Assembly (NCBI GenBank): GCA_965657085.1
Contig: CBFHND010000002.1
Span: 186,001-250,000, forward strand
Length of the DNA: 64,000 nt
DNA from: CBFHND01 sp965657085
GTDB taxonomy: Bacteria; Pseudomonadota; Alphaproteobacteria; Rhodobacterales; Rhodobacteraceae
Reading direction: 5' to 3'
Below, piece by piece: positions 8,884-17,362 of the stretch. A program made the translations under genes and the position numbers. Each line of letters opens with the position of its first letter. The stretch's first letter is position 1. The notes beneath the pieces are model-generated. The model saw only the letters and a program-made list of their open reading frames with translations. It searched no databases and was not told where the DNA came from.

Positions 8884-11139
8884 ATGTCCAAGACCAAAGT
8901 CACCGCCGAAGAAGCATTGGCCTTTCACCTCGAACCCACGCCGGGCAAGTTCGAGATAACCGCGACCGTTCCAATGACCACACAGCGGGACCTGAGCCTT
9001 GCCTATTCTCCCGGCGTTGCGGTGCCTTGCGAGGCGATCGCGGAAAACCCGGAAACGGCCTATGATTACACCAACAAAGGCAACCTTGTTGCTGTCATCT
9101 CCAACGGGTCCGCGGTTCTGGGTCTCGGCAATCTGGGTGCGCTGGCGTCGAAGCCGGTGATGGAGGGCAAGGCGGTTCTGTTCAAACGCTTTGCCGATGT
9201 GAATTCCATCGATATCGAGCTGGACACAGAAGACACCGATGCGTTCATCGATGCTGTGCGCCTGATGGGACCTACGTTCGGGGGTATCAACCTCGAAGAC
9301 ATCAAGGCGCCCGAGTGTTTCATCATCGAACAGCGCCTCAAGGAAGAAATGGATATCCCGGTCTTCCACGACGACCAGCACGGCACTGCGGTGATTTGCG
9401 CTGCGGGCTTGCTGAATGCGCTGCATCTGTCGGGCAAGAAGATCGAAGACGTCAAGATCGTCCTGAATGGGGCCGGTGCGGCGGGCATTGCTTGTATCGA
9501 ACTGCTCAAGGCGATGGGTGCGCGCCATGAAAACTGTATCGCGTGCGACACCAAGGGCGTCATTTACCAAGGCCGCACCGAAGGTATGAACCAGTGGAAG
9601 TCGGCCCATGCGGTCAACACAGATATGCGCACTCTTGAGGATGCCATGAACGGCGCGGATGTGTTTTTGGGCGTCAGCGTCAAAGGTGCAGTGACGCCGG
9701 ACATGGTTGCCAGCATGGCGGATAATCCGGTGATCTTTGCCATGGCGAACCCGGATCCCGAGATTACACCCGAAGAGGCACATGAGGTGCGCGTCGATGC
9801 CATCGTGGCCACTGGGCGCAGCGACTATCCCAATCAGGTGAACAACGTTTTGGGCTTTCCGTACCTGTTTCGAGGCGCGCTTGATATCAATGCCCGCGCC
9901 ATCAACGACGAGATGAAGATTGCCTGCGCCCATGCCCTTGCCAATCTCGCGCGCGAGGATGTGCCGGATGAGGTCGCGCTTGCCTATGGCAAGAACCTGA
10001 CCTTTGGCCGCGATTATATCATTCCCACGCCCTTTGATCCGCGACTGATCCACCGCATTCCGCCGGCCGTTGCCAAGGCGGGCATGGACACAGGTGCCGC
10101 ACGCCGTCCTATCATCGACATGGACGCCTACGAGCTTTCCTTGAAATCGCGGATGGACCCGACGGCCAGCATCTTGCGCGGTATCAACGCGCGTGCCCGT
10201 GCCAACCAGGCACGGATGATCTTTGCCGAAGGGGACGACCCCAAGGTGCTGCGTGCCGCGGTGATGTATCAACGCTCGGGCCTTGGCAAAGCCTTGGTTG
10301 TCGGCCGTCAGAACGACGTCAAGGAAAAGCTGGAGGCCGCTGGGCTTGGCGATGCCGTGCGCGAGCTGGAAGTGGTAAATGCCGCGAACACCGCGCATTT
10401 GGACACCTATAAATCATTCCTCTACGACCGTTTGCAGCGACGTGGGCACGACCGTACTGACATCCATCGCCTTGCTGCGCGGGACCGGCACGTGTTTTCG
10501 GCCTTGATGCTCGCGCATGGTCATGGCGACGGGCTTGTGACCGGGGCCACGCGCAAATCGGCGCATGTTCTTGAGCGGATCAACCATGTGTTCGATGCGG
10601 ACGCCGCCCATGGTGCGGCGGGCATCACGGCGCTTTTGCACAAAGGCCGGATCGTTTTCATCGCTGACACACTGGTGCACGAATGGCCCAACGAAGAAGA
10701 CCTTGCCAACATCGCCGAGCGCGCGGCGACCGTTGCGCGCAACATGGGGCTTGAGCCGCGTGTGGCCTTCGTCAGCTTTTCAACCTTCGGCTACCCCGTG
10801 TCTGAGCGGGCCGAGAAAATGCACCTTGCGCCGCAGGTTCTGGATCGGCGTGGTGTCGATTTCGAATACGAAGGCGAGATGACGGTCGATGTGGCGCTGA
10901 ACGTAGGTGCGCAAAAGGCCTATCCTTTCTCGCGGCTGACAGGCCCTGCGAACATTCTGGTGGTTCCGGCACGTCATTCGGCCAGCATTTCGGTCAAGCT
11001 GATGCAGGAAATGGGTGATGCCACGGTGATCGGGCCAATCTTGTCCGGTGTTGATCGGTCGATCCAGATTTGTTCGTCTGTCTCAACCGCCAATGACATC
11101 TTGAACATGGCCGTGCTGGCAGCCTGCAAGGTTGGCTAA
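8884..11139 (+). CDS. maeB: NADP-dependent malic enzyme with phosphotransacetylase-like domain
   Basis: A 751-residue MaeB-type enzyme that decarboxylates malate to pyruvate with reduction of NADP. Residues 1 to about 165 form the malic domain (AYSPGVAVPC), with the metal site in FHDDQHGTAVI. The dinucleotide fold has NGAGAAGIACIELL. From about residue 430 a phosphotransacetylase-like domain follows; in characterised MaeB proteins it is regulatory, binding acetyl-CoA, and is not catalytic. The 3' end overlaps the next gene by one base (TAATG), so a sugar kinase is translationally coupled to it. Confidence 0.95.
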   Translation: MSKTKVTAEEALAFHLEPTPGKFEITATVPMTTQRDLSLAYSPGVAVPCEAIAENPETAYDYTNKGNLVAVISNGSAVLGLGNLGALASKPVMEGKAVLFKRFADVNSIDIELDTEDTDAFIDAVRLMGPTFGGINLEDIKAPECFIIEQRLKEEMDIPVFHDDQHGTAVICAAGLLNALHLSGKKIEDVKIVLNGAGAAGIACIELLKAMGARHENCIACDTKGVIYQGRTEGMNQWKSAHAVNTDMRTLEDAMNGADVFLGVSVKGAVTPDMVASMADNPVIFAMANPDPEITPEEAHEVRVDAIVATGRSDYPNQVNNVLGFPYLFRGALDINARAINDEMKIACAHALANLAREDVPDEVALAYGKNLTFGRDYIIPTPFDPRLIHRIPPAVAKAGMDTGAARRPIIDMDAYELSLKSRMDPTASILRGINARARANQARMIFAEGDDPKVLRAAVMYQRSGLGKALVVGRQNDVKEKLEAAGLGDAVRELEVVNAANTAHLDTYKSFLYDRLQRRGHDRTDIHRLAARDRHVFSALMLAHGHGDGLVTGATRKSAHVLERINHVFDADAAHGAAGITALLHKGRIVFIADTLVHEWPNEEDLANIAERAATVARNMGLEPRVAFVSFSTFGYPVSERAEKMHLAPQVLDRRGVDFEYEGEMTVDVALNVGAQKAYPFSRLTGPANILVVPARHSASISVKLMQEMGDATVIGPILSGVDRSIQICSSVSTANDILNMAVLAACKVG

Positions 11140-12014
11140 TGGCGATCTATAACCTCGGGTCCATCAACATCGACATGGTGTACCGGGTGCCGCGTCTGCC
11201 CGCGCCGGGGGAAACCCTTGCCGCTTATGAGCACCTAAAGGGGTTGGGCGGGAAGGGCGCGAATATGTCTGTTGCAGCGGCGCGCGCTGCGGCCCGTGTG
11301 CATCATATCGGTGCAGTCGGACGGGAAGGCGCGTGGGCGGTTGAACGCCTGATGGAATATGGCGTGGATACGCGGTCCATCGATACAGCGGCGGCCCCGA
11401 CGGGTCATGCGATCATCGCGGTGGACGATCACGGTGAAAACAGCATCATCCTCTATCATGGTGCCAACCACACAATAACCGAGTATCAGATCACGAAGGC
11501 CCTGCAAAACGCTAGCAGTGCGGATAGCATGGTGCTTCAGAATGAAACCAATGCGCAGGTGTTGGCGGCATCACGGGCCAATGCGCTGGGCATGAAGGTG
11601 ATCTATGCGGCGGCGCCGTTCGACGCACAGGCCGTTGCCGATGTGGCCCAACATGTCGACCTTCTGGTTCTGAACGAGGTCGAGGCGCATCAACTGGAAG
11701 AGGCCACCGGCCGCCCCGTGGCGCAGATGGGGATCGAGGATGTGGTTGTCACGCTGGGCGCGGACGGGTGCCGCCATATCAACGTGTCGACAGGCAAGAT
11801 CACGCAGTACGATGCCGTGCCAGTCACCCCGGTAGATACGACCGGGGCGGGCGATACTTTTACCGGCTACCTTGCCGCTGGTCTGGATCGTGGAATGTCG
11901 ATGGCGCAGGCAATCCACCTTGCCACTGTGGCCGGGGCCATCATGGTGACCCGTTTGGGCACGGCGGATGTTATTCCCGACCTTAAGGATATCGAAGATT
12001 TCAAGCTGGGTTAG
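11139..12014 (+). CDS. PfkB-family carbohydrate kinase (ribokinase-like)
   Basis: A 291-residue PfkB-family kinase. GGKGANMSVAAARA near residue 34 is the first family signature. DTTGAGDTFTGYLAAG near residue 230 is the second, carrying the catalytic Asp and the anion hole. The closest match by eye is ribokinase, which makes ribose 5-phosphate, but no ribose transport or rbsD gene is nearby, so the sugar is uncertain. It starts on the last base of the maeB stop codon. Its 3' end overlaps the convergent msrA by 4 bases. Confidence 0.85.
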   Translation: MAIYNLGSINIDMVYRVPRLPAPGETLAAYEHLKGLGGKGANMSVAAARAAARVHHIGAVGREGAWAVERLMEYGVDTRSIDTAAAPTGHAIIAVDDHGENSIILYHGANHTITEYQITKALQNASSADSMVLQNETNAQVLAASRANALGMKVIYAAAPFDAQAVADVAQHVDLLVLNEVEAHQLEEATGRPVAQMGIEDVVVTLGADGCRHINVSTGKITQYDAVPVTPVDTTGAGDTFTGYLAAGLDRGMSMAQAIHLATVAGAIMVTRLGTADVIPDLKDIEDFKLG

Positions 12015-12667
12015 CCGCCGACAAAAGGTGCTGCACTTCCCCAAAGCTGTTTCACCCGCGCGTCCCGTCCACATGCTTTGCGATAAGCCTTGTAAGCCTT
12101 GGCCTTCGACTTTGGGCCGAACCGGGTAAGCACAAGTTCGGATTTCTTGTAGTAATCCTGATGATAGGCGTCTGCCGCGTAGAACGGCCCAGCGCTTAGA
12201 ATTGGTGTGACGATGGATTGTTTCAATGCGGCGCCTGCGTTTGCCTTGGCGGCTTTGGCGGCGCTGGTTTGCTTTGGGCCATCCGCAAAGATTGCAGTCG
12301 TATAGCTTGACCCCCGGTCACAGAACTGTCCGCCTGCGTCCGTTGGATCGATGGACCGGAAAAACAGATCAAGCAGTTGTTTGGCTGAGACAATGTTTGG
12401 ATCAAAGGTGATTTGCACGGCCTCGATATGTCCGGTGTTGCCCGATGTCACCTGTTTGTAGGTGGGGTTTTTCGTCGTGCCGCCAGTAAACCCGGACACC
12501 GCTTCGACCACACCTTTGACGCCTTCAAAATCGGCCTCCACACACCAGAAACAGCCCCCCGCAACGGTAAGTGTTTCCACGTCGGCCGCCCGGGCAGTTT
12601 TCATCTGCGCGCCCCAGCCGATGACAATCAGGATGGCGAGGATCAGAGGTTTGTTGAACAGGGTCAT
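12011..12667 (-). CDS. msrA: Peptide-methionine (S)-S-oxide reductase MsrA, exported form
   Basis: A 218-residue MsrA that reduces methionine S-sulfoxide. The start ending at 12667 is set by AAGGAG 7 bases upstream and gives a hydrophobic N-terminus (LILAILIVIGWGA) with an alanine-rich cleavage zone near residue 27. The enzyme therefore probably acts in the periplasm. The catalytic Cys is residue 39 in GGCFWC. SGNTGHIEAVQITFDP and YHQDYYKKSE are conserved MsrA motifs. Resolving cysteines are present near the C-terminus (KACGRD). Confidence 0.93.
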   Translation of the reverse strand: MTLFNKPLILAILIVIGWGAQMKTARAADVETLTVAGGCFWCVEADFEGVKGVVEAVSGFTGGTTKNPTYKQVTSGNTGHIEAVQITFDPNIVSAKQLLDLFFRSIDPTDAGGQFCDRGSSYTTAIFADGPKQTSAAKAAKANAGAALKQSIVTPILSAGPFYAADAYHQDYYKKSELVLTRFGPKSKAKAYKAYRKACGRDARVKQLWGSAAPFVGG

Positions 12668-12775
12668 AAAGTGGCTCCTTCTACACGAATGATTGACGCG
12701 GTTGCGCTGAAGGCTCAAATCACAGCAAAGAGAGGTCACGCGAGCTTGATCGCATGTGAGAATTGGGGGCGGGAA

Positions 12776-13537
12776 ATGTCAGAGCCGCAGGCAGTCAGAA
12801 TCGCAATGTGGTCCGGGCCTCGGAATCTGTCTACCGCTATGATGTACAGCTTTGGCGCGCGCGGCGATTGCCGGGTTGTGGATGAGCCTTTTTATGCTGC
12901 GTATCTGGCGCGCTCCGGTCAACAGCATCCTATGCGGGATGAAATATTGGCCGCCCAGCCGCACGACCCGGTTGAAGTTGTGAGCGACCTGCTTGGTCCC
13001 TGCGCGCAGCCAGTGTTTTACCAAAAACACATGTGCCATCACATGCTGCCTGACATGCCGCTGGATTGGATTTCGCAGGTCAGGAACGTGTTTCTGATCC
13101 GGCATCCCAACCGCGTACTTGCCAGCTATGCGCAAAAGCGCGAAGGGCCGAGCCTTATGGATATCGGTTTTGTTCAGCAGGCAGAGGTTTTCGACCGGGT
13201 TATCGCGTCTGGAAGTCAGCCGGTCGTTATCGATGCCAAGGACATCCGCGATGATCCAGGGGGCATGCTGATCAAGCTGTGCGCGCGGCTTGGTATTCCG
13301 TGGACGTCCAACATGTTGAAGTGGCCAAGGGGCGGCCACCCGTCCGATGGGGTGTGGGCCGCACATTGGTATGGTGCCGTTCATGTCTCGACCGGATTTG
13401 CCGGGCCAGAAGCGCCAGTGCCACAGTTGGACGCGCAGTATGACGACATCGCGAAACAAGCGATGCCGTTCTACGAACGCCTGTCCGCATCAGAGTTCAG
13501 GATTTCAGCCGCCGATCCCGCGCCGCCAACAACTTGA
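12776..13537 (+). CDS. Sulfotransferase-like P-loop protein
   Basis: A 253-residue protein beginning MSEPQAVRIAMWSGPRNLST. SGPRNLSTA is a 5'-phosphosulfate-binding-type P-loop, and VFLIRHPNRVLASYAQKR matches the 3'-phosphate motif of PAPS sulfotransferases. The ATG at 12776 is preferred because the open frame upstream lies opposite msrA and lacks family character. This subgroup is often misnamed aminotransferase-like in databases. The acceptor is unknown. Its last 41 bases overlap the end of argG on the other strand, an unusually long convergent overlap. Confidence 0.72.
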   Translation: MSEPQAVRIAMWSGPRNLSTAMMYSFGARGDCRVVDEPFYAAYLARSGQQHPMRDEILAAQPHDPVEVVSDLLGPCAQPVFYQKHMCHHMLPDMPLDWISQVRNVFLIRHPNRVLASYAQKREGPSLMDIGFVQQAEVFDRVIASGSQPVVIDAKDIRDDPGGMLIKLCARLGIPWTSNMLKWPRGGHPSDGVWAAHWYGAVHVSTGFAGPEAPVPQLDAQYDDIAKQAMPFYERLSASEFRISAADPAPPTT

Positions 13538-14717
13538 GCCGAAGCGCGTTGAGCTGGATAAATCCGGCTGCATCCGCTTGATCATAGGCCCCTGCATCAT
13601 CTTCGAAGGTCACATGCGCCTCGGAATACAAGCTGTAATCTGACCAGCGACCGACCGTGCGGGCCAGCCCCTTGTAAAGCTTCAGCCGTACAGTTCCGGT
13701 GACGTGCTCCTGGCTCTTGTCGATCAGCGCTTGCAGCATTTCGCGTTCGGGGCTGAACCAGAACCCGTTATAGATCAACTCGGCATAACGCGGCATCAAC
13801 TCGTCCTTGAGGTGTGCGGCCCCGCGATCCAACGTGATCTGTTCGATCCCGCGATGCGCTTCCAGCAGGATCGTACCGCCGGGCGTTTCATAGATGCCCC
13901 GCGATTTCATACCGACAAAGCGGCCCTCGACCAAGTCAAGGCGGCCAATGCCATGCTTGCCGCCCAGTTCGTTCAGCTTGGTCAGAACCGTGGCGGGCGA
14001 CATCATTTCGCCGTTGATAGAGACTGCATCGCCTTTTTCGAAACCAACCTCGATGTATTCAGCATCGTTCGGGGCATCCTCGGGCGCGACGGTGCGCTGA
14101 TAGACGTAGTCGGGCGCATCATCGGCCGGGTTTTCCAGTACTTTGCCTTCGGACGACGTGTGCAACAGGTTCGCATCCACGCTGAAAGGCGCTTCGCCGC
14201 GCTTGTCCTTGGCGATCGGGATCTGGTTCTTTTCGGCAAAGTCAATCAGCTTCGTCCGGCTGCTCAGGTCCCATTCCCGCCATGGTGCAATCACCTTGAT
14301 ATCGGGGTTCAGAGCGTAGGCAGCCAGTTCAAACCGCACTTGATCATTGCCCTTGCCGGTCGCGCCATGGGCGACTGCATCGGCCCCTTCGGCTTCGGCG
14401 ATTTCCACCAGACGTTTGGAGATCAGAGGCCGCGCGATGGACGTGCCCAGAAGGTATAGGCCCTCGTAAACCGCGTTTGCCCGGAACATCGGAAACACGA
14501 AATCCCGAACGAATTCTTCGCGCAAGTCTTCGATGTAGATGGAGGATGCCCCCATCATTTCGGCCTTCGCACGGGCCGGCTCCAACTCTTCACCCTGGCC
14601 CAGATCGGCGGTGAAGGTCACCACCTCGCAACCGTATTCGGTTTGCAGCCATTTCAGAATGATCGAAGTATCCAAGCCGCCGGAGTAGGCAAGCACAACT
14701 TTCTTGGGCGCGCTCAT
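13497..14717 (-). CDS. argG: Argininosuccinate synthase
   Basis: A 406-residue ArgG that joins citrulline and aspartate using ATP in arginine synthesis. The PP-loop VVLAYSGGLDTS is near the N-terminus. VAHGATGKGNDQVRFEL and EYIEVGFEKGDAVSING are further family motifs. Two ATGs lie two codons apart. The inner one, ending at 14717, has AGGA at better spacing, so I chose MSAPKK over MTMSAPKK. ArgJ of the same pathway is encoded at 42379-43605, not in an operon with it. Confidence 0.96.
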   Translation of the reverse strand: MSAPKKVVLAYSGGLDTSIILKWLQTEYGCEVVTFTADLGQGEELEPARAKAEMMGASSIYIEDLREEFVRDFVFPMFRANAVYEGLYLLGTSIARPLISKRLVEIAEAEGADAVAHGATGKGNDQVRFELAAYALNPDIKVIAPWREWDLSSRTKLIDFAEKNQIPIAKDKRGEAPFSVDANLLHTSSEGKVLENPADDAPDYVYQRTVAPEDAPNDAEYIEVGFEKGDAVSINGEMMSPATVLTKLNELGGKHGIGRLDLVEGRFVGMKSRGIYETPGGTILLEAHRGIEQITLDRGAAHLKDELMPRYAELIYNGFWFSPEREMLQALIDKSQEHVTGTVRLKLYKGLARTVGRWSDYSLYSEAHVTFEDDAGAYDQADAAGFIQLNALRLKLLAARDRRLKS

Positions 14718-14829
14718 TGTCATGTTCCTGATTAGGGTTTTCAGGGGCGATACCGTGTTTCACAAAAAGGGGCAAGATTGACCGATGCGGCGCATCCGCA
14801 TAGGGCAGGTGAGGACGCAAGGAGCAGAG

Positions 14830-16056
14830 ATGACATTTCAGGAAGATGCCAAAAGCGCCGAAGCGCAGATGCGCCATGTTTTTCCGCGCACGCCCTTGTT
14901 GCGCAATGATCATCTGTCGCAACGCTATGACGCCGACGTCTGGCTGAAACGCGAAGATCTCAGTCCCGTGCGCTCTTACAAACTGCGCGGGGCGTTCAAC
15001 GCGATGCGCAAGGTTATTCCCGGTTCGTCAACCTTCGTATGTGCCTCTGCCGGCAATCACGCGCAGGGCGTAGCCTTCATGTGTCGGCATTTCGGTGTGC
15101 ACGGTGTGGTGTTCATGCCCGTCACAACACCACAGCAGAAGATCCAAAAGACGCAGATGTTCGGTGGTGATCATGTGCGCATCGAACTGACCGGTGACTA
15201 TTTCGACGACACGCTTGCTTCGGCTCAGGCCTACTGCCGCGCGCAGAATGCCCACTTCCTGTCGCCTTTTGACGATGCGGATGTGATCGAAGGGCAGGCA
15301 TCTGTCGCGGTCGAGATCGAAGCGCAGCTTGGCAATGCCCCAGACCATGTGATCCTGCCTGTTGGCGGGGGCGGGCTGTCCGCTGGCATGTTCAGCTACT
15401 TCGGCACCGACACGACGTTTACTTTCGTAGAACCGGAAGGTGCCAAGAGCCTTGCCGCGGCAATTGCCGAAGGCGCACCGGTCGACGTATCCCCGATTGA
15501 TACGTTCGTGGACGGGGCTGCGGTGGCCAAGATTGGGCAGCGCAATTTTGAATGTTTGAAAACGGTTTCCCCTGACCGGGTCAAATCCTTGTCCGAGGAT
15601 CGCATCTGCGCAACGATCATGGAGATGCTCAATGTCGAGGGGATCGTTCTGGAACCTGCCGGGGCCTTGGCGATCGAGGCGCTTGATCTGGTGAAAGAGG
15701 AGATCGTCGGCAAAACCGTTGTGTGTGTAACGTCCGGTGGCAACTTTGATTTCGAGCGTCTGCCGGAGGTCAAGGAGAGGGCGCTGCGCTATTCAGGGGT
15801 CAAGAAATACTTCATCCTGCGGATGCCGCAGCGGCCCGGTGCACTGAAGGAATTCCTGAACATCCTTGGTCCGGATGACGATATCGCCCGCTTTGAATAC
15901 CTAAAGAAGTCAGCGCGCAACTTTGGTTCGGTTTTGATCGGGATAGAAACCTCATCACCCCACAACTTCGCCGCCCTTTTTGACAAGTTGGACAAGGCCG
16001 GATTTGCCTATACCGACATTACCAACAACGAGACGCTGGCACAGTTCGTCATCTGA
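14830..16056 (+). CDS. ilvA: Threonine ammonia-lyase (biosynthetic threonine deaminase)
   Basis: A 408-residue PLP enzyme that converts threonine to 2-oxobutanoate, the first step to isoleucine. The start at 14830 follows AAGGAG by 5 bases. The PLP lysine is residue 51 in SYKLRGAFNAM. SAGNHAQGVAF and VGGGGLSAG (phosphate loop) are typical. The last 80 or so residues (YFILRMPQRPGALKEFL) form a single ACT-like domain, the short-form IlvA layout. An SDR gene follows after 11 bases. Feedback inhibition by isoleucine is likely but not visible from sequence. Confidence 0.94.
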   Translation: MTFQEDAKSAEAQMRHVFPRTPLLRNDHLSQRYDADVWLKREDLSPVRSYKLRGAFNAMRKVIPGSSTFVCASAGNHAQGVAFMCRHFGVHGVVFMPVTTPQQKIQKTQMFGGDHVRIELTGDYFDDTLASAQAYCRAQNAHFLSPFDDADVIEGQASVAVEIEAQLGNAPDHVILPVGGGGLSAGMFSYFGTDTTFTFVEPEGAKSLAAAIAEGAPVDVSPIDTFVDGAAVAKIGQRNFECLKTVSPDRVKSLSEDRICATIMEMLNVEGIVLEPAGALAIEALDLVKEEIVGKTVVCVTSGGNFDFERLPEVKERALRYSGVKKYFILRMPQRPGALKEFLNILGPDDDIARFEYLKKSARNFGSVLIGIETSSPHNFAALFDKLDKAGFAYTDITNNETLAQFVI

Positions 16057-16067
16057 CAGGAGCAACC

Positions 16068-16880
16068 ATGAAAATCGAAAACAAGATGGTCGTCGTGACA
16101 GGTGGCGGCAGCGGTATTGGCGCGGCAACGGCACGAAGAATGGCGGAAATGGGCGCGCGTGTTTGTGTGGCTGACCTTGATCAGTCAGCGGCACAGGGTG
16201 TCGCCGGCGCATTTGGGGGCCTTGCCGTACAATGTGATGTAACGGACGAAGAGGCGATCAAGGCCCTTGTGGCGGAATGTGCCGACACGCTTGGCCCGAT
16301 TGATATCTTCGTGTCGAACGCGGGCCTTGGCAAAGGGCAGCCGGATCATGCCGCATCCGCGTCAAATGACGTTTGGGATCTGAACTGGAAGATCCACGTA
16401 ATGTCACATGTCTTTGCCGCACGCGCGCTTTTGCCCGAAATGCTGGCGCGGGGCCATGGCCACTTTGTGAATGTCTCCTCTGCCGCTGGGCTTTTGAACC
16501 AGATCGGCGATTCTGCCTATTCCGCCACCAAACATGCCGCGGTCAGCTTTGCCGAGTCTCTGAATATCATGCATGCCGACGAGGGCATCGAAGTAAGCGT
16601 TGTGTGCCCGCAATATGTCGCGACACCATTGATAGGGCTCTCTGATGGCGATGCGGATCGGCATGAGAACCTTCTATCGGCGGACGATGTGGCCAAGGCC
16701 ATCACAGATGGTGTCGAGGCAGGCACATTCCGGATTCTCCCACATCCGGTGGTCGCCGGGTACACCGCCTTGCGCGGGCAGGACCCCGACCGATGGCTGG
16801 AAGGGATGCGCAAGCTCAAAGCCGTGGCAGACGCCAAGATCGGCCGCGCCGATCTCAAAGAGTTTTACAAGCTGGTTTAA
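16068..16880 (+). CDS. Short-chain dehydrogenase/reductase
   Basis: A 270-residue classical SDR. The cofactor loop TGGGSGIG is at residues 11-18 and DVTDEE marks the adenine pocket. The catalytic residues are Ser138 (NVSSAAG), Tyr151 and Lys155 (YSATK). Asp at the end of the second strand (CVADLDQ) suggests NAD over NADP. The substrate cannot be told. It lies 11 bases after ilvA with its own AGGAG and may be co-transcribed. Its stop overlaps that of the convergent Hpt gene by 4 bases. Confidence 0.85.
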   Translation: MKIENKMVVVTGGGSGIGAATARRMAEMGARVCVADLDQSAAQGVAGAFGGLAVQCDVTDEEAIKALVAECADTLGPIDIFVSNAGLGKGQPDHAASASNDVWDLNWKIHVMSHVFAARALLPEMLARGHGHFVNVSSAAGLLNQIGDSAYSATKHAAVSFAESLNIMHADEGIEVSVVCPQYVATPLIGLSDGDADRHENLLSADDVAKAITDGVEAGTFRILPHPVVAGYTALRGQDPDRWLEGMRKLKAVADAKIGRADLKEFYKLV

Positions 16881-17209
16881 GCCGCGAGTTGTGCACGCAT
16901 TTCTTGCATGAATGTCGCTTTGGACGACGCGTAACACGCCAGGATTGGCGCCAGATCAACTTCGGCTGCGCGGCCTTCGGCGGCCATGGACTCACCCATC
17001 TGGCAAAGGTCTGAAAAGTTCGAAAACCCGAGGTTCAGCGCGCTGCCTTTGAGGAAATGCAGGTCCTCTTCGATGGTTGCGGTGTCGGGATTGGATGAAA
17101 GTCGAGCAACGGTTTCCTCGACTTCATCGAGGAACAGTTCAACAACTTCGCCAAAGTCCTCGGCCCCAACTTCATCACGCAACACTGTCACACGCGTCCA
17201 ATCAATCAT
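16877..17209 (-). CDS. Histidine phosphotransfer (Hpt) domain protein
   Basis: A 110-residue stand-alone Hpt protein. The phospho-accepting histidine is residue 51 in LHFLKGSALNLGF, and the rest is helical, as expected of a four-helix bundle. Such proteins shuttle phosphate between a hybrid kinase and a response regulator. It is divergent from a receiver-PP2C phosphatase, its most plausible partner, across about 150 bases. No histidine kinase lies in this window. The pairing is inferred from position only. Confidence 0.85.
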   Translation of the reverse strand: MIDWTRVTVLRDEVGAEDFGEVVELFLDEVEETVARLSSNPDTATIEEDLHFLKGSALNLGFSNFSDLCQMGESMAAEGRAAEVDLAPILACYASSKATFMQEMRAQLAA

Positions 17210-17298
17210 CTTCAGCCTCCGCGCTTTTTCTGAAGGCTGTCACAGACGATTGAAAAACAGGTAAATCAAAAGGATTTTAACTTCTCAAATTTGACCAT

Positions 17299-17308
17299 TG
17301 ACCGGTCA
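17299..17308. repeat. Perfect palindrome in the Hpt / receiver-phosphatase intergenic region
   Basis: TGACCGGTCA is a perfect 10-base palindrome. It lies between the two divergent signalling genes and is preceded by a second TTGACC copy at 17291-17296. It could be an operator or chance. No consensus regulator was recognised. Confidence 0.35.
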
Positions 17309-17362
17309 TTAAAGCCGCGGTGCGATATCTGTTGCGAAGTAATAACGCCGGACCTTCCGCAA

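Noticed and set aside
8761..10398. Open extension of the mutS frame giving a 1422-residue protein
   Set aside because: It lies opposite maeB, has no MutS-like sequence before MTVTPMMAQ, and MutS length fits a start at 8760.
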